From the IMG/VR virus record IMGVR_UViG_3300047476_001372, positions 1 to 24,239 of that record: 24,239 nt of DNA. One strand, written 5' to 3'. Shown here one piece after another: positions 12,364-20,103 of the stretch (its first letter is position 1; each line of letters starts with the position of its first letter). The notes beneath the pieces are model-generated. The model was given only the letters and a program-made list of their open reading frames with translations. It had not been told where the DNA came from and did no database searches. Origin of the DNA: a virus. Both the position numbers and the translations under genes were made by a program.

Positions 12364-12786
12364 ATGAATCCGTTTAATGTCATTAAGGTGGTGTGCAAGC
12401 ACACAAATGTAAGAATTACAGATCTTTACACTGCATCCAGGAAAGGAAATATAATGATTGCCAGACAGATGAGCATGTATTTGCTTAAGAAGAAGATGAG
12501 TCTTCCATACACTGAAATAGCAAAAGTGATGACGAGGAACAAAAAACCCTTTAATCATACCACTGTCATAAGCAACGTTAACACTTTTCAAAATCTGCTG
12601 GATACCAATGATCCAATAATACTACCTTTGTATAACAAGGTGATCAGTGTATTGGAATCTGATGAGGATTTTCCAAAGGAAAAAGGGCCAAGAATCATTG
12701 TTTATTATGCAGATGAGGCAGTTGTCCATGACATTGTCAAGCTTCTGAATAAAAACTTTGAGGCTTTGTCTTATGAATTTGAATAA
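12364..12786 (+). CDS. DnaA domain IV-like DNA-binding protein
   Basis: Residues 5-80 follow the DnaA C-terminal domain: FNVIKVVCKHTNVRITDLYT, then SRKGNIMIARQMSMYLLK, SLPYTEIAKVM and FNHTTVISNVNTFQNLL. The R-Q-x(2)-MYL helix and the HTTV signature (65-68) are those that read the DnaA box in cellular DnaA. The AAA+ domain is absent. A C-terminal extension of about 60 residues is unrelated. It probably binds origin-like sites or competes with host DnaA. Cellular DnaA is about 450 residues, so this is a stand-alone domain. Confidence 0.75.
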   Translation: MNPFNVIKVVCKHTNVRITDLYTASRKGNIMIARQMSMYLLKKKMSLPYTEIAKVMTRNKKPFNHTTVISNVNTFQNLLDTNDPIILPLYNKVISVLESDEDFPKEKGPRIIVYYADEAVVHDIVKLLNKNFEALSYEFE

Positions 12787-12797
12787 AAATATAACAT

Positions 12798-12989
12798 ATG
12801 GATCCAAAACTTTATGACTACATTTTCTTTGCAAACCCTTACGAAGACTTGTGGTATGCTATTCCAAAGAGTGAATATATGCTTTGGAGCAATGGACAAT
12901 CCTCAAAAGGTGTGCTCAAGAGCAAAGACATCAATGTGTTGGTTGAACTTATTGGCAAAGGTGAAAACTTCATAAAATCACTGAAATGA
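12798..12989 (+). CDS. Hypothetical protein, 63 aa
   Basis: The protein begins MDPKLYDYIFFANPYEDLWY and ends VLVELIGKGENFIKSLK. The aromatic N-terminus and short helix suggest a small alpha/beta protein. No family is recognised. It overlaps the next gene by 4 nt (ATGA) and lies 11 nt after the DnaA-like gene, so it is part of the replication operon. Confidence 0.6.
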   Translation: MDPKLYDYIFFANPYEDLWYAIPKSEYMLWSNGQSSKGVLKSKDINVLVELIGKGENFIKSLK

Positions 12990-13252
12990 CAGTTACAGAA
13001 GAATTTGAAATACCATTCAATGATGACTATATTTATGTAGACATCACTATAGAAGCATCTTATGGCAATCTGGGCATAGGGAGTTATGAATTCTGGGGAA
13101 TAAGAGGATCAGATAACAGGTATGGATATGAAGTGGATGACATCAGTTGGGACAAAACCCTGTTTACAGAAGAACAGAATGACGTAATTGATGAATGGAT
13201 TGGCAATAACACAGAAAAAATTGATAATCTCTTAGAAAGCTACAAAGAATGA
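12986..13252 (+). CDS. Hypothetical acidic protein, 88 aa
   Basis: The protein begins MTVTEEFEIPFNDDYIYVDI and is acidic and beta-rich, with an alpha-helical end (TEEQNDVIDEWIGNNTEKID). No family is recognised. It overlaps the polymerase gene by 4 nt, so it is translationally coupled to it and may interact with it. That link is inferred from position only. Confidence 0.65.
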   Translation: MTVTEEFEIPFNDDYIYVDITIEASYGNLGIGSYEFWGIRGSDNRYGYEVDDISWDKTLFTEEQNDVIDEWIGNNTEKIDNLLESYKE

Positions 13253-15207
13253 ACGTATTAGTGTATGACATCGAATGTATGAAGGAGTATTTTCTTGTTG
13301 TGGTGTATAATCCTCAGGAGAAAGTGCATTATAGTTTTTCTGTAAATCGGTGGGTGAACCAACTGGATGAGTTTGTATATTTTACAGAGAAGCATAAAGA
13401 CTATCACTGGGTGGGATATAACAACATCAGATATGATAGTCAGGTGATTGAATGGGTGCTTAGGAACTATTCAGAGTGGCATGAGCTGAGTGCACTTGAC
13501 ATCTGTGCAAGGATTTCTCAAAAATCAGGAGATGTCATACACGATGCTAACTATGAAGTGTTACCAGAATTCTCTGAGCATCAGATGTCTCTCAAGCAGA
13601 TAGATCTGTTCAAGGTGCACCACTTTGACAATAAAAATCGCAGAGTGAGTCTCAAAAGGCTTGAATTTGAAATGGATCTTGAGAACATTGAAGAAATGCC
13701 CATTCACTTCCTGAAAGAAAATCTGACACAGGAGGAAATACAAACAACTCTTCAGTATTGTATAAATGATGTGAGTGCCACCTATCAGTTTTATTTGGTG
13801 ACAATAGGTGAAACAGACCATCCTTTATATAAGGGAAACAATCAAATTGAGCTTAGGGAGGACATAGAAGCTGAGTTTGGTATTCCATGCTTGAACTATT
13901 CAGATAGTAAGATTGGTGATGAAATGATCAAGAAATACTATTGTGAGGAGAAGAACATGGAGTATTCCAAGCTTCCTAAGAAAGGATTCTTCAGGAAGAC
14001 AGTGAATGTAAGCAACTGTATAGCCCCTTATGTCAAATTCCAGACAAAAGAACTCCAGGAATTTCTTAATGAAATAAGGAAGGAAAAGCTTGGGATGAAT
14101 GATGACTTCAAGAAAGAACTGCATTTCTATGATAATGTGTATTCTTTCATGAAGGGTGGATTGCATACAGAGAACAAGCCTAAGATATTTGAAGCTGATG
14201 AAGATGAGCTGATAATTGATTGGGATGTGAGCTCTTATTATCCTGCCACCATCATCAATAACAAGCGTTATCCTGCACATTTGGGAAAGGAGTTTCTATC
14301 TGGATACAAGAAGATGTTTGAGAAGAGATTGGAACTCAAGCCTTTAGCCAAGAAAGATAAGAAGATAAAGGGTATTGTAGGTGCTTTGAAGCTTGCTGTT
14401 AACAGTGTTTATGGTAAAAGCTCTGATGTACAAAGCTGGATATATGACAGACAGCTCACCATGTTCACCACTATTACAGGTGAATTGAGCCTGATGATGC
14501 TTATTGAGCAATATGAACTCAGTGGTATCAAAGTGATAAGTGCCAATACAGATGGTGTCACTATCAAAATAAGGAAAGAGCTTATTGAAAAGATGCATGA
14601 GATAAACAACTGGTGGTGTAAATCAACTGGTTATGAGCTTGAAAGAGCTGATTATCAGAAGATTATATTCTCAACAGTAAATGACTATCTTGCAATAAAG
14701 ACAGATGGAGAAATCAAGAAGAAAGGTGACTTCCTCACAGACTTTGAACTTCACAAGAACAAATCTGCAAGGATTGTCCCATTGGCTCTTGAATCCTATT
14801 ATGTCCATGGTGTGCCTGTGAGTGATACTATTAAGAATCATTCAAACATCTATGACTTTGCAATCAGGCAGAAATCCACTAAAGACTTTCATTATGAAGG
14901 AGTGGATAGAACAACAGGTAAGACCACTGTCTATAACAAGCTCATCAGGTATTATGTATCCAACACAGGAGAAAAGCTGTTGAAGGTGAAAAACCCTGAA
15001 TGCACCACAAATGCTGCTTCTGTAAGCCAAGTGGAAGCTGGTGAATGGATGTGCACAGTGTGCAATCATCTACCAAAAGACCATCCAATGGATAACATCA
15101 ATTATTCTTATTACATAGAAAGATGTGAGAAGATAATAAGAAAGATTGAAACAGGAGGCAAGAAGACAAATGTAATTACAAACCCCAATCAACTTTCGTT
15201 ATGGTGA
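13249..15207 (+). CDS. Family B DNA polymerase with 3'-5' exonuclease
   Basis: This is a compact 652-residue replicative polymerase. Proofreading motifs: ExoI YDIE (D7, E9), ExoII GYNNIRYD (N58, D63), ExoIII YCIND (Y170, D174). Polymerase motifs: A DWDVSSYYPA (D326), B KLAVNSVYG (381-389), C ANTDGV, where the first Asp of DTD is Asn433 and the catalytic Asp435 is kept. A KKKGDF segment near residue 490 fits the KxY/KKG-like palm motif. The C-terminus ends NPNQLSLW, a match to the bacterial beta-clamp-binding QL-[SD]-LF motif. No terminal-protein-priming inserts are evident. It overlaps both neighbours. Confidence 0.92.
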   Translation: MNVLVYDIECMKEYFLVVVYNPQEKVHYSFSVNRWVNQLDEFVYFTEKHKDYHWVGYNNIRYDSQVIEWVLRNYSEWHELSALDICARISQKSGDVIHDANYEVLPEFSEHQMSLKQIDLFKVHHFDNKNRRVSLKRLEFEMDLENIEEMPIHFLKENLTQEEIQTTLQYCINDVSATYQFYLVTIGETDHPLYKGNNQIELREDIEAEFGIPCLNYSDSKIGDEMIKKYYCEEKNMEYSKLPKKGFFRKTVNVSNCIAPYVKFQTKELQEFLNEIRKEKLGMNDDFKKELHFYDNVYSFMKGGLHTENKPKIFEADEDELIIDWDVSSYYPATIINNKRYPAHLGKEFLSGYKKMFEKRLELKPLAKKDKKIKGIVGALKLAVNSVYGKSSDVQSWIYDRQLTMFTTITGELSLMMLIEQYELSGIKVISANTDGVTIKIRKELIEKMHEINNWWCKSTGYELERADYQKIIFSTVNDYLAIKTDGEIKKKGDFLTDFELHKNKSARIVPLALESYYVHGVPVSDTIKNHSNIYDFAIRQKSTKDFHYEGVDRTTGKTTVYNKLIRYYVSNTGEKLLKVKNPECTTNAASVSQVEAGEWMCTVCNHLPKDHPMDNINYSYYIERCEKIIRKIETGGKKTNVITNPNQLSLW

Positions 15208-15683
15208 TCAAAAAAGGAACACATGCCCCATTCAGCTTTCCTAAGCTCTTGAAAGGCAATAGTATTTTGACATACAGGGTGACATTTACGGAACTCTGTA
15301 GGTATGACATAGGGCCCGAAGATCAGGGAGATATAAACAAGCTCTTTGGGATAGGATATTTCACATTAAGGAAACTTACAATGCATCACTACAACAGTGT
15401 GCGTTTTGGCTGGAATTACGATTTGGAAAATAAAAACATGCGTATATTTGCCTATTGGTATGAGAAGGGTAAGAGAATGAGCAAGTATATAAAATCAGTA
15501 GAAATAGGAGAACCAAATGACTTTTCAATAGTCATGAGTGAACAAAATCATGTTTTGATTGCTTCTAAAGCTCTGTATTTTGTAGATGTTCCTTCTAAGC
15601 CATTGGGCTATCTGTTGCATCCTTATTTTGGAGGAAATCAGACAGCTCCTCATGACATGGAGATAATAATTCGTCAGCTATGA
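15201..15683 (+). CDS. Conserved beta-rich protein with PYFGGNxxAPHD motif, 160 aa
   Basis: The protein contains HHYNSVRFGWNYD, IRIFAYWY-like strands (MRIFAYWYEKGKRM) and the C-terminal PLGYLLHPYFGGNQTAPHDM. I recall this N-S-x-R-x-GW...LGY-x(2)-PYFGGN-x(2)-APHD pattern from uncharacterised phage and bacterial proteins, probably a jelly-roll-like beta sandwich. The function is unknown. The start overlaps the polymerase end by 7 nt and the end overlaps the next gene by ATGA. Confidence 0.65.
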   Translation: MVIKKGTHAPFSFPKLLKGNSILTYRVTFTELCRYDIGPEDQGDINKLFGIGYFTLRKLTMHHYNSVRFGWNYDLENKNMRIFAYWYEKGKRMSKYIKSVEIGEPNDFSIVMSEQNHVLIASKALYFVDVPSKPLGYLLHPYFGGNQTAPHDMEIIIRQL

Positions 15684-15970
15684 AAATCACTAGAGAAAAT
15701 CTTGGAGAACATTTGATTGAATACCAACTAGGTATGGTGGGTAAAACCATGGAAGATGCCAAGAAAGATCCTCAGTGGTTTTACAACATCACCATTACAA
15801 AAGCCCAGCATGAGGAATACATGAAATATGCTATTCCCTTGATAAAGAAAGTGTTGAAATGCAACACATCAAAAGCTAGAGAGGCATTTGGATGGCTTGA
15901 TCTTGAATTTGGGCTGAGGGTGATTTTGACAAAGAAAGAGCATGATGAGATATTGAAAGATTTAGGATAG
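15680..15970 (+). CDS. Hypothetical helical protein, 96 aa
   Basis: The protein begins MKITRENLGEHLIEYQLGMV and contains WFYNITITKAQHEEYMKYAI and AREAFGWLDLEFGLRVILTK. It is helical and soluble. I do not recognise a named family. It overlaps the preceding gene by ATGA and is closed by a terminator, so it ends the SNase-polymerase unit. Confidence 0.6.
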   Translation: MKITRENLGEHLIEYQLGMVGKTMEDAKKDPQWFYNITITKAQHEEYMKYAIPLIKKVLKCNTSKAREAFGWLDLEFGLRVILTKKEHDEILKDLG

Positions 15971-15997
15971 CAAGGGTTTTATAGTGATTGATTATAC

Positions 15998-16027
15998 GCC
16001 CTGATGTTTTTACATCGGGGCTTCTTT
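15998..16027 (+). terminator. Rho-independent terminator
   Basis: GCCCTGATGT (15998-16007) pairs with ACATCGGGGC (16012-16021) through a TTTT loop with one T·G, followed by TTCTTT. It ends the unit from SNase through PolB. The next ATG is 12 nt away. Confidence 0.9.
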
Positions 16028-16039
16028 AATTTATGAATT

Positions 16040-16162
16040 ATGGGACAAGGAAAAAGAGAAAATCAAATAAGGGATTCTGAACAATTTACGGCGATATCGT
16101 TGCTTCTGATGGCAGCAATATCAATTTTTTATCTACTCTATCACATAATAAAAAACATATAA
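16040..16162 (+). CDS. 40-aa single-pass membrane microprotein
   Basis: The ORF begins MGQGKRENQIRDSEQFTAIS and continues with one membrane helix (LLLMAAISIFYLLYHII) and a short KNI tail. The charged N-terminus and hydrophobic C-terminus suggest a tail-anchored topology. It lies 2 nt before the next gene. No function is known. Confidence 0.5.
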   Translation: MGQGKRENQIRDSEQFTAISLLLMAAISIFYLLYHIIKNI

Positions 16163-16164
16163 CT

Positions 16165-16719
16165 ATGGGAGCTTGTGATTTTAGAATTTCGTACAGGGGT
16201 AAATCATTACATGATGCATACGATAGTGCTGTAGAGGACGCTATAGAAGAGTATGGTAATGATGCTTACAATGGAACAATATCCACTACAATAGGAGTTA
16301 TAGATTTCACTAATGAATACAAAAAAAGTGGGAAGTCTTTGGATGCTTTTATTTCTAATACGATTAGTAAAATGACTAAGCGTGCATGTGGTGGCATATG
16401 TATAGAAGAGCTTAAGACAAACACCAATAAGGTGAAAAGTAAGGTGGTGCATCATGTTGAGAAAGGCACTAAGAAATGGGTGTTGAAGTATGTTATAAAA
16501 GAAGGATCCACACTAGGAAATGTTTTAAGAGGTTTTCCTACAAAAGGTGAGGCTGTTAATTATGCAAGAGAGTACACAGAGAAGAACCAAATCATGACTG
16601 TTGTAGAAATGCAAAAGGTTTTGGAGAAAGGTGACACTAAAGTGGCTGTCGTAATGTATAAAAAATCCAGCGATGAAAGGTTGGGAAAATGGATTTTGTT
16701 TGGAATAGCAGCAGAATAA
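16165..16719 (+). CDS. Conserved phage protein, 184 aa (MGACDF...GTIST family)
   Basis: The start MGACDFRISYRGKSLHDAYD followed by EEYGNDAYNGTISTTIG resembles a family I recall in many large phages, where MGA-x-DF and YG-x(2)-Y-x-GTI are conserved. The C-terminal half has alternating strands and helices (KWVLKYVIKEGS, FPTKGEAVNYAREYTEK, GKWILFGIAAE). The function is unknown. It is separated from its neighbours by only a few bases. Confidence 0.65.
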   Translation: MGACDFRISYRGKSLHDAYDSAVEDAIEEYGNDAYNGTISTTIGVIDFTNEYKKSGKSLDAFISNTISKMTKRACGGICIEELKTNTNKVKSKVVHHVEKGTKKWVLKYVIKEGSTLGNVLRGFPTKGEAVNYAREYTEKNQIMTVVEMQKVLEKGDTKVAVVMYKKSSDERLGKWILFGIAAE

Positions 16720-16730
16720 ATTCTATCTTT

Positions 16731-16958
16731 ATGTTTATAGAAGATTGGGAAAGAGCACACGTGTTGGACACCATCTATCTTATGGAAGAAGAGAAGTTGT
16801 TAATGGAGGAGTTGATGCAAGAGGAAAGTGGCATCAGAGTGATTGACGAGGATAATATTTTAAACAATGATACTACAATTGACATCAGGACATTTTCAGG
16901 AGATAATAAGAAAAGGCTATTCCCTGGATTTGATATTTCTTCTGAAGCTCATAGTTGA
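16731..16958 (+). CDS. Possible acidic protein, 75 aa, overlapping next gene by 92 nt
   Basis: The protein begins MFIEDWERAHVLDTIYLMEE and is strongly acidic and helical over its first half. The last 30 residues are read from sequence that also encodes the N-terminus of the following protein in another frame. The first 45 codons have no competitor. The next protein's start is well supported, so either both are real with a long overlap, or this frame is a chance extension of a shorter gene. Confidence 0.5.
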   Translation: MFIEDWERAHVLDTIYLMEEEKLLMEELMQEESGIRVIDEDNILNNDTTIDIRTFSGDNKKRLFPGFDISSEAHS

Positions 16959-17469
16959 AGAAGAAACTATTCCAGACGGAGCTAAGATTGATCTTCTGAT
17001 TCAAATGGGAAAAAGGAAAGGTCTTATTACGGATGATTACAAAGTGTCAAAAGAGGGGATGTCTTTAATAGACTTCCTCTCTTCACCCATCACTACGACA
17101 ATCGTGAAGTTTAAGCCTAAGAATGAAGATTTTGATAGATGGTGGAAAGCATTTCCTGGCACTGATACTTTTACACACAAGGGAAAGTCTTTCAGTGGTA
17201 GCAGGAGTATGAGAGTTAAGAAAGATGATTGTAAGGTGAAGTTCAACAAAATCCTGTCTGAAGGAGATTATACAGCAGATGATCTCATAAAGGCTTTGGA
17301 AATTGAAGTGATGCAAAAGAAAGACAATTCCATTAAAACAGGGTCTAACAAGCTCAGTTATATGCAGAATAGTCTCACCTATCTCAATCAAAGAACCTTT
17401 GAGCCATTCATTGAGCTTGCAAAAGAACATAAACCCCAAGAAGAAACTTTAGGAGGAGTGGACATATGA
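16867..17469 (+). CDS. Probable phage replication protein (helicase-associated), 200 aa
   Basis: The protein begins MILQLTSGHFQEIIRKGYSL and continues DLIFLLKLI. This K-GYSLD-L-[IL]-[FY]-LLKLI start followed by LLIQMGKRKGLIT recalls conserved phage proteins next to DnaB-type helicases. The middle has DFDRWWKAFPGTDTF and KFNKILSEGDYTADDLIKAL, like replisome-organiser C-terminal regions. It overlaps the helicase gene by 4 nt. A role in helicase loading is inferred from the neighbourhood and the pattern, not proven. Confidence 0.6.
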   Translation: MILQLTSGHFQEIIRKGYSLDLIFLLKLIVEEETIPDGAKIDLLIQMGKRKGLITDDYKVSKEGMSLIDFLSSPITTTIVKFKPKNEDFDRWWKAFPGTDTFTHKGKSFSGSRSMRVKKDDCKVKFNKILSEGDYTADDLIKALEIEVMQKKDNSIKTGSNKLSYMQNSLTYLNQRTFEPFIELAKEHKPQEETLGGVDI

Positions 17470-18524
17470 GTCATTTTGAACCTTTGAAAGATGAGGTGAT
17501 AAGAGGTATAGAGGGAAAGAATAGTGGCATACCTATGGGCTTTGACAGGCTGAATAAGTATGTAGGCATCAGAAAGCGTATTTATACGTTGATTTTTGGT
17601 GCTACTGGCAGCGGTAAATCAGCTTTCTGTCATAGTGCTTACATCCTCAATCCTTTTGATTGGTGGTATGCAAACAGGCATAACACAAGCATCAAGCTGA
17701 AATTCATCCTGTTTTCTATGGAGAGGAGTAAGATATACACTCTTGCAAAATGGACTAGCAGGAAGATATTCCTTGATGAGGGGATTTTGATTCCTATTCC
17801 TAAGCTTCTTGGCTGGTGGGACACAAAGCTTACAAAGGATGAACATGACCTATTTCTCATGTATGAGGACTATATCAATGAGCTTTGTGAAATCTGTGAC
17901 ATTGTGGAAGGCGGTCAAAATCCTACAGGTGTTTACAAGTATGTGAAAAACTATGCTGAAAAAACTGGTAGGATAGAGGAAACAGGTGAGTTCAGCAAGG
18001 TGTATGTTCCAAACCATGAAAATGAGATAGTTATTCCTATTGTAGATCACTTTGGTCTTGTTAAGCCTGAAAAATCCATGAGTAAAAAGGAAGCCATTGA
18101 CAAGACAAGTGAGTATTTTCAATGGATGAGGGATTTTCTAGGATATACGCCTATTGGTGTTTCTCAGATTAATAGGGACATCAGCAATCCCATCTATCAA
18201 AAGATGGAGAGCTTTGAGCCTAATTTGGATCAGGTGAAAGAAAGTGGCAGACCTGCAGAGGATTCCGATGTAGTGGTGTCTCTTTTCCAGCCTTCCAGAT
18301 ATAAGACGAATGATGTCAGCTATACAGTGAATAAATTCATATCCCCTGAAGGAGGTGATTATTTCAGGAGTATAAAAGTGCTTAAGAATACATATGGAGA
18401 GTCAGACCTAAGAATAGGTATGGGTTTTCATGGTGCTACAGGCATATTTAAGGAGCTACCTAAACCGAAGAACATGGAGACATTCAATTATGAATCATTA
18501 TTCACAGGACAATTTTTTGTATAA
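17466..18524 (+). CDS. DnaB-type (SF4) replicative helicase core
   Basis: This 352-residue RecA-fold ATPase has Walker A GATGSGKS (45-52), FSMERSK with catalytic Glu86 (H1a), Walker B IVIPIVDHFG (Asp194), the SQINR sensor motif (233-237) and GRPAEDSDVVVSLF (H4 region). The N-terminal primase-interaction domain of cellular DnaB is absent, as usual in phage versions. It would unwind the fork 5' to 3' with the primase encoded at 22625. Cellular DnaB is about 450-470 residues. Confidence 0.88.
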   Translation: MSHFEPLKDEVIRGIEGKNSGIPMGFDRLNKYVGIRKRIYTLIFGATGSGKSAFCHSAYILNPFDWWYANRHNTSIKLKFILFSMERSKIYTLAKWTSRKIFLDEGILIPIPKLLGWWDTKLTKDEHDLFLMYEDYINELCEICDIVEGGQNPTGVYKYVKNYAEKTGRIEETGEFSKVYVPNHENEIVIPIVDHFGLVKPEKSMSKKEAIDKTSEYFQWMRDFLGYTPIGVSQINRDISNPIYQKMESFEPNLDQVKESGRPAEDSDVVVSLFQPSRYKTNDVSYTVNKFISPEGGDYFRSIKVLKNTYGESDLRIGMGFHGATGIFKELPKPKNMETFNYESLFTGQFFV

Positions 18525-18533
18525 TATAAAATC

Positions 18534-18713
18534 ATGAAAATAAACTTTTTAAGGATGACCACTCTACCTAACAAGAGGGATAAGTTTTGGCAGATAGTGT
18601 TGTTTCCAACAGTGAGTGTATATTCCAGCTATGCTGTAGAGAAGCACTATTCTATAAATGTGGAGTGGTTGTTTTGGACATTTACCACCATCATACTAAC
18701 AAATGATCAATGA
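18534..18713 (+). CDS. 59-aa small membrane-like protein
   Basis: The protein begins MKINFLRMTTLPNKRDKFWQ and carries hydrophobic stretches (IVLFPTVSVYSSYAV and WLFWTFTTIIL). It overlaps the SF2 helicase start by ATGA, so it is probably coupled to it. No family is recognised. One or two membrane segments are possible. Confidence 0.55.
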   Translation: MKINFLRMTTLPNKRDKFWQIVLFPTVSVYSSYAVEKHYSINVEWLFWTFTTIILTNDQ

Positions 18714-19789
18714 CGTTAAGAGACAAAAGGCAAGTGGAGTTTGCTAAGATGTGGCTTGAGAATCCTGATGGAATACTCAATCTATGTCCAAGGTTTGGAA
18801 AATGCAGGACAGCCATTCATGCTCTGAAGCAGATGCCTAAAGAGACAAAAGTTCTCTTAGCCTATCCAGATCTTAAGATTAAGCAAGCCTGGGTTGATGA
18901 ATTCAATACCACAAACTACAATGCAGACAATGTCACCTTCACCACACATCTCTCATTGAAGAAACATGTTGATGAAGATTATGATTTGTTGATTCTTGAT
19001 GAGATTCATTTATTGAGTGAAGCTCAGATAGAAGTGTGCAAGGAAATCATGAATGCACAGATGGATGTAATGGGTCTCACAGGCACTCTTGCAAGTGATA
19101 CACAGGAGACACTGCTCAGAGAGTTAGGACTTGGTGTACTGGCAGAGTATTCCATTGCTCAGGCTATTGAGGAAAAAGTGATAGTGGATTATGAAATAAT
19201 AGTTCACACCACCCCTTTGGATAATATTAAATTGAATGCCTATAAGCAAAAGAAAAGAACAGAGAAAAAGCAATTTGATGCATTGTCATGGGCAATAGAA
19301 CAATGCGTAAGAGAAAACAAATCCACAATGTTTCTCAGGCTTGCAAGGATGAGGCTTATACAGAATTCAATAGCTAAAGTGGAATTGACAAAGAAGCTAT
19401 TGGATAAATTTAAGGATGAGAGAGTGTTGGTGTTTTGTGGATTGACGAAGATATCAGATGATCTTGGTATTCCTTCCTATCACAGCAAGTCTTCAGAGAA
19501 ACAATTATTTCAAGATTTTGCAAGTGGTCATGGTAATCATCTGGCTGTCGTAAAGATTGGTAATTCAGGAGTGACATACAAACCACTCAATAGACTGATT
19601 ATCAATTATTTTGACAGCAATGCTGAAAACCTTGCCCAAAAGATCAACAGGTGTATGGGATTTGAATATAACAACCCTGACAAGAAGGCTTATATTCATA
19701 TTGTATCCACCAATGAAGCTGTAGAACTCAAATGGCTTTCCAAGGCATTAGAGTTTTTTGATGAAGAAAAAATAAAATATGTAAGATGA
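18710..19789 (+). CDS. SF2 helicase (DEAD/SNF2-like), Walker A with GKC
   Basis: This 359-residue protein has motif I PRFGKCRTA (27-35), motif II DEIH (97-100), motif III LTGT (123-126) and motif VI QKINRCMG (310-317), defining a superfamily 2 helicase or translocase. Motif I has Cys in place of the usual Thr or Ser that coordinates magnesium. The core is compact with no large insertions. Phage SF2 helicases in this position act in replication or recombination. It overlaps both neighbours by ATGA. Confidence 0.85.
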   Translation: MTLRDKRQVEFAKMWLENPDGILNLCPRFGKCRTAIHALKQMPKETKVLLAYPDLKIKQAWVDEFNTTNYNADNVTFTTHLSLKKHVDEDYDLLILDEIHLLSEAQIEVCKEIMNAQMDVMGLTGTLASDTQETLLRELGLGVLAEYSIAQAIEEKVIVDYEIIVHTTPLDNIKLNAYKQKKRTEKKQFDALSWAIEQCVRENKSTMFLRLARMRLIQNSIAKVELTKKLLDKFKDERVLVFCGLTKISDDLGIPSYHSKSSEKQLFQDFASGHGNHLAVVKIGNSGVTYKPLNRLIINYFDSNAENLAQKINRCMGFEYNNPDKKAYIHIVSTNEAVELKWLSKALEFFDEEKIKYVR

Positions 19790-19995
19790 TAGTAGAACTT
19801 GTAAAAGAGAAATCCTCTTTTGGAGATGACTGGTATGCTGTTTATATAGATGGAAGACATGTAATAGGATCTTTTGATAAAGAAAAAGCAGAACACTATT
19901 ACGAGAAAGCTACAAACGATAAAAAGCAAAACCAAAAACCCAGAGAAGTTTTGAAAAGAGAGGAAATCATCGTACCTTCGGATGATAAAAACTAG
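19786..19995 (+). CDS. Hypothetical protein, 69 aa
   Basis: The protein begins MIVELVKEKSSFGDDWYAVY, then IDGRHVIGSFDKEKAEHYYE, and ends in a charged tail. The first half resembles a small alpha/beta fold. No family is recognised. It overlaps the helicase by 4 nt and ends just before the AAAACTAGAA leader of the ATPase gene remnant. Confidence 0.65.
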   Translation: MIVELVKEKSSFGDDWYAVYIDGRHVIGSFDKEKAEHYYEKATNDKKQNQKPREVLKREEIIVPSDDKN

Positions 19996-20000
19996 AAAGC

Positions 20001-20042
20001 ATGGCAAGTAAATTAATTGGAATCGTAGGAAGCACTGATTAA
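20001..20042 (+). pseudogene. Remnant 5' end of the Sak4-like ATPase gene
   Basis: The short ORF reads MASKLIGIVGSTD and stops. The intact gene at 21003 begins MSSKLIGIVGNTGTGKST. The remnant carries the operon's standard leader (AAAACTAGAA then ATG), also found before the genes at 21694 and 23629, while the copy at 21003 lacks it. This points to the remnant as the original gene start, cut at the P-loop codons by insertion of the homing endonuclease. The two copies differ at most synonymous positions. Confidence 0.8.
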
Positions 20043-20056
20043 CAATATTTTAACTT

Positions 20057-20103
20057 TTCATATAGTAATTTTATTAAAAAAATTAATAATTTTACTATAT
20101 GAA
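20057..20103 (+). promoter_or_regulatory. Hairpin sequestering the endonuclease start codon
   Basis: Positions 20057-20075 pair with 20085-20103 over 19 positions (two central mismatches, 9-nt A-rich loop). The ATG of the endonuclease gene (20099-20101) lies entirely in the right arm. In T4, hairpins over the translation start of homing-endonuclease genes such as I-TevI limit early translation; this looks like the same strategy. It was folded by eye. Confidence 0.7.
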
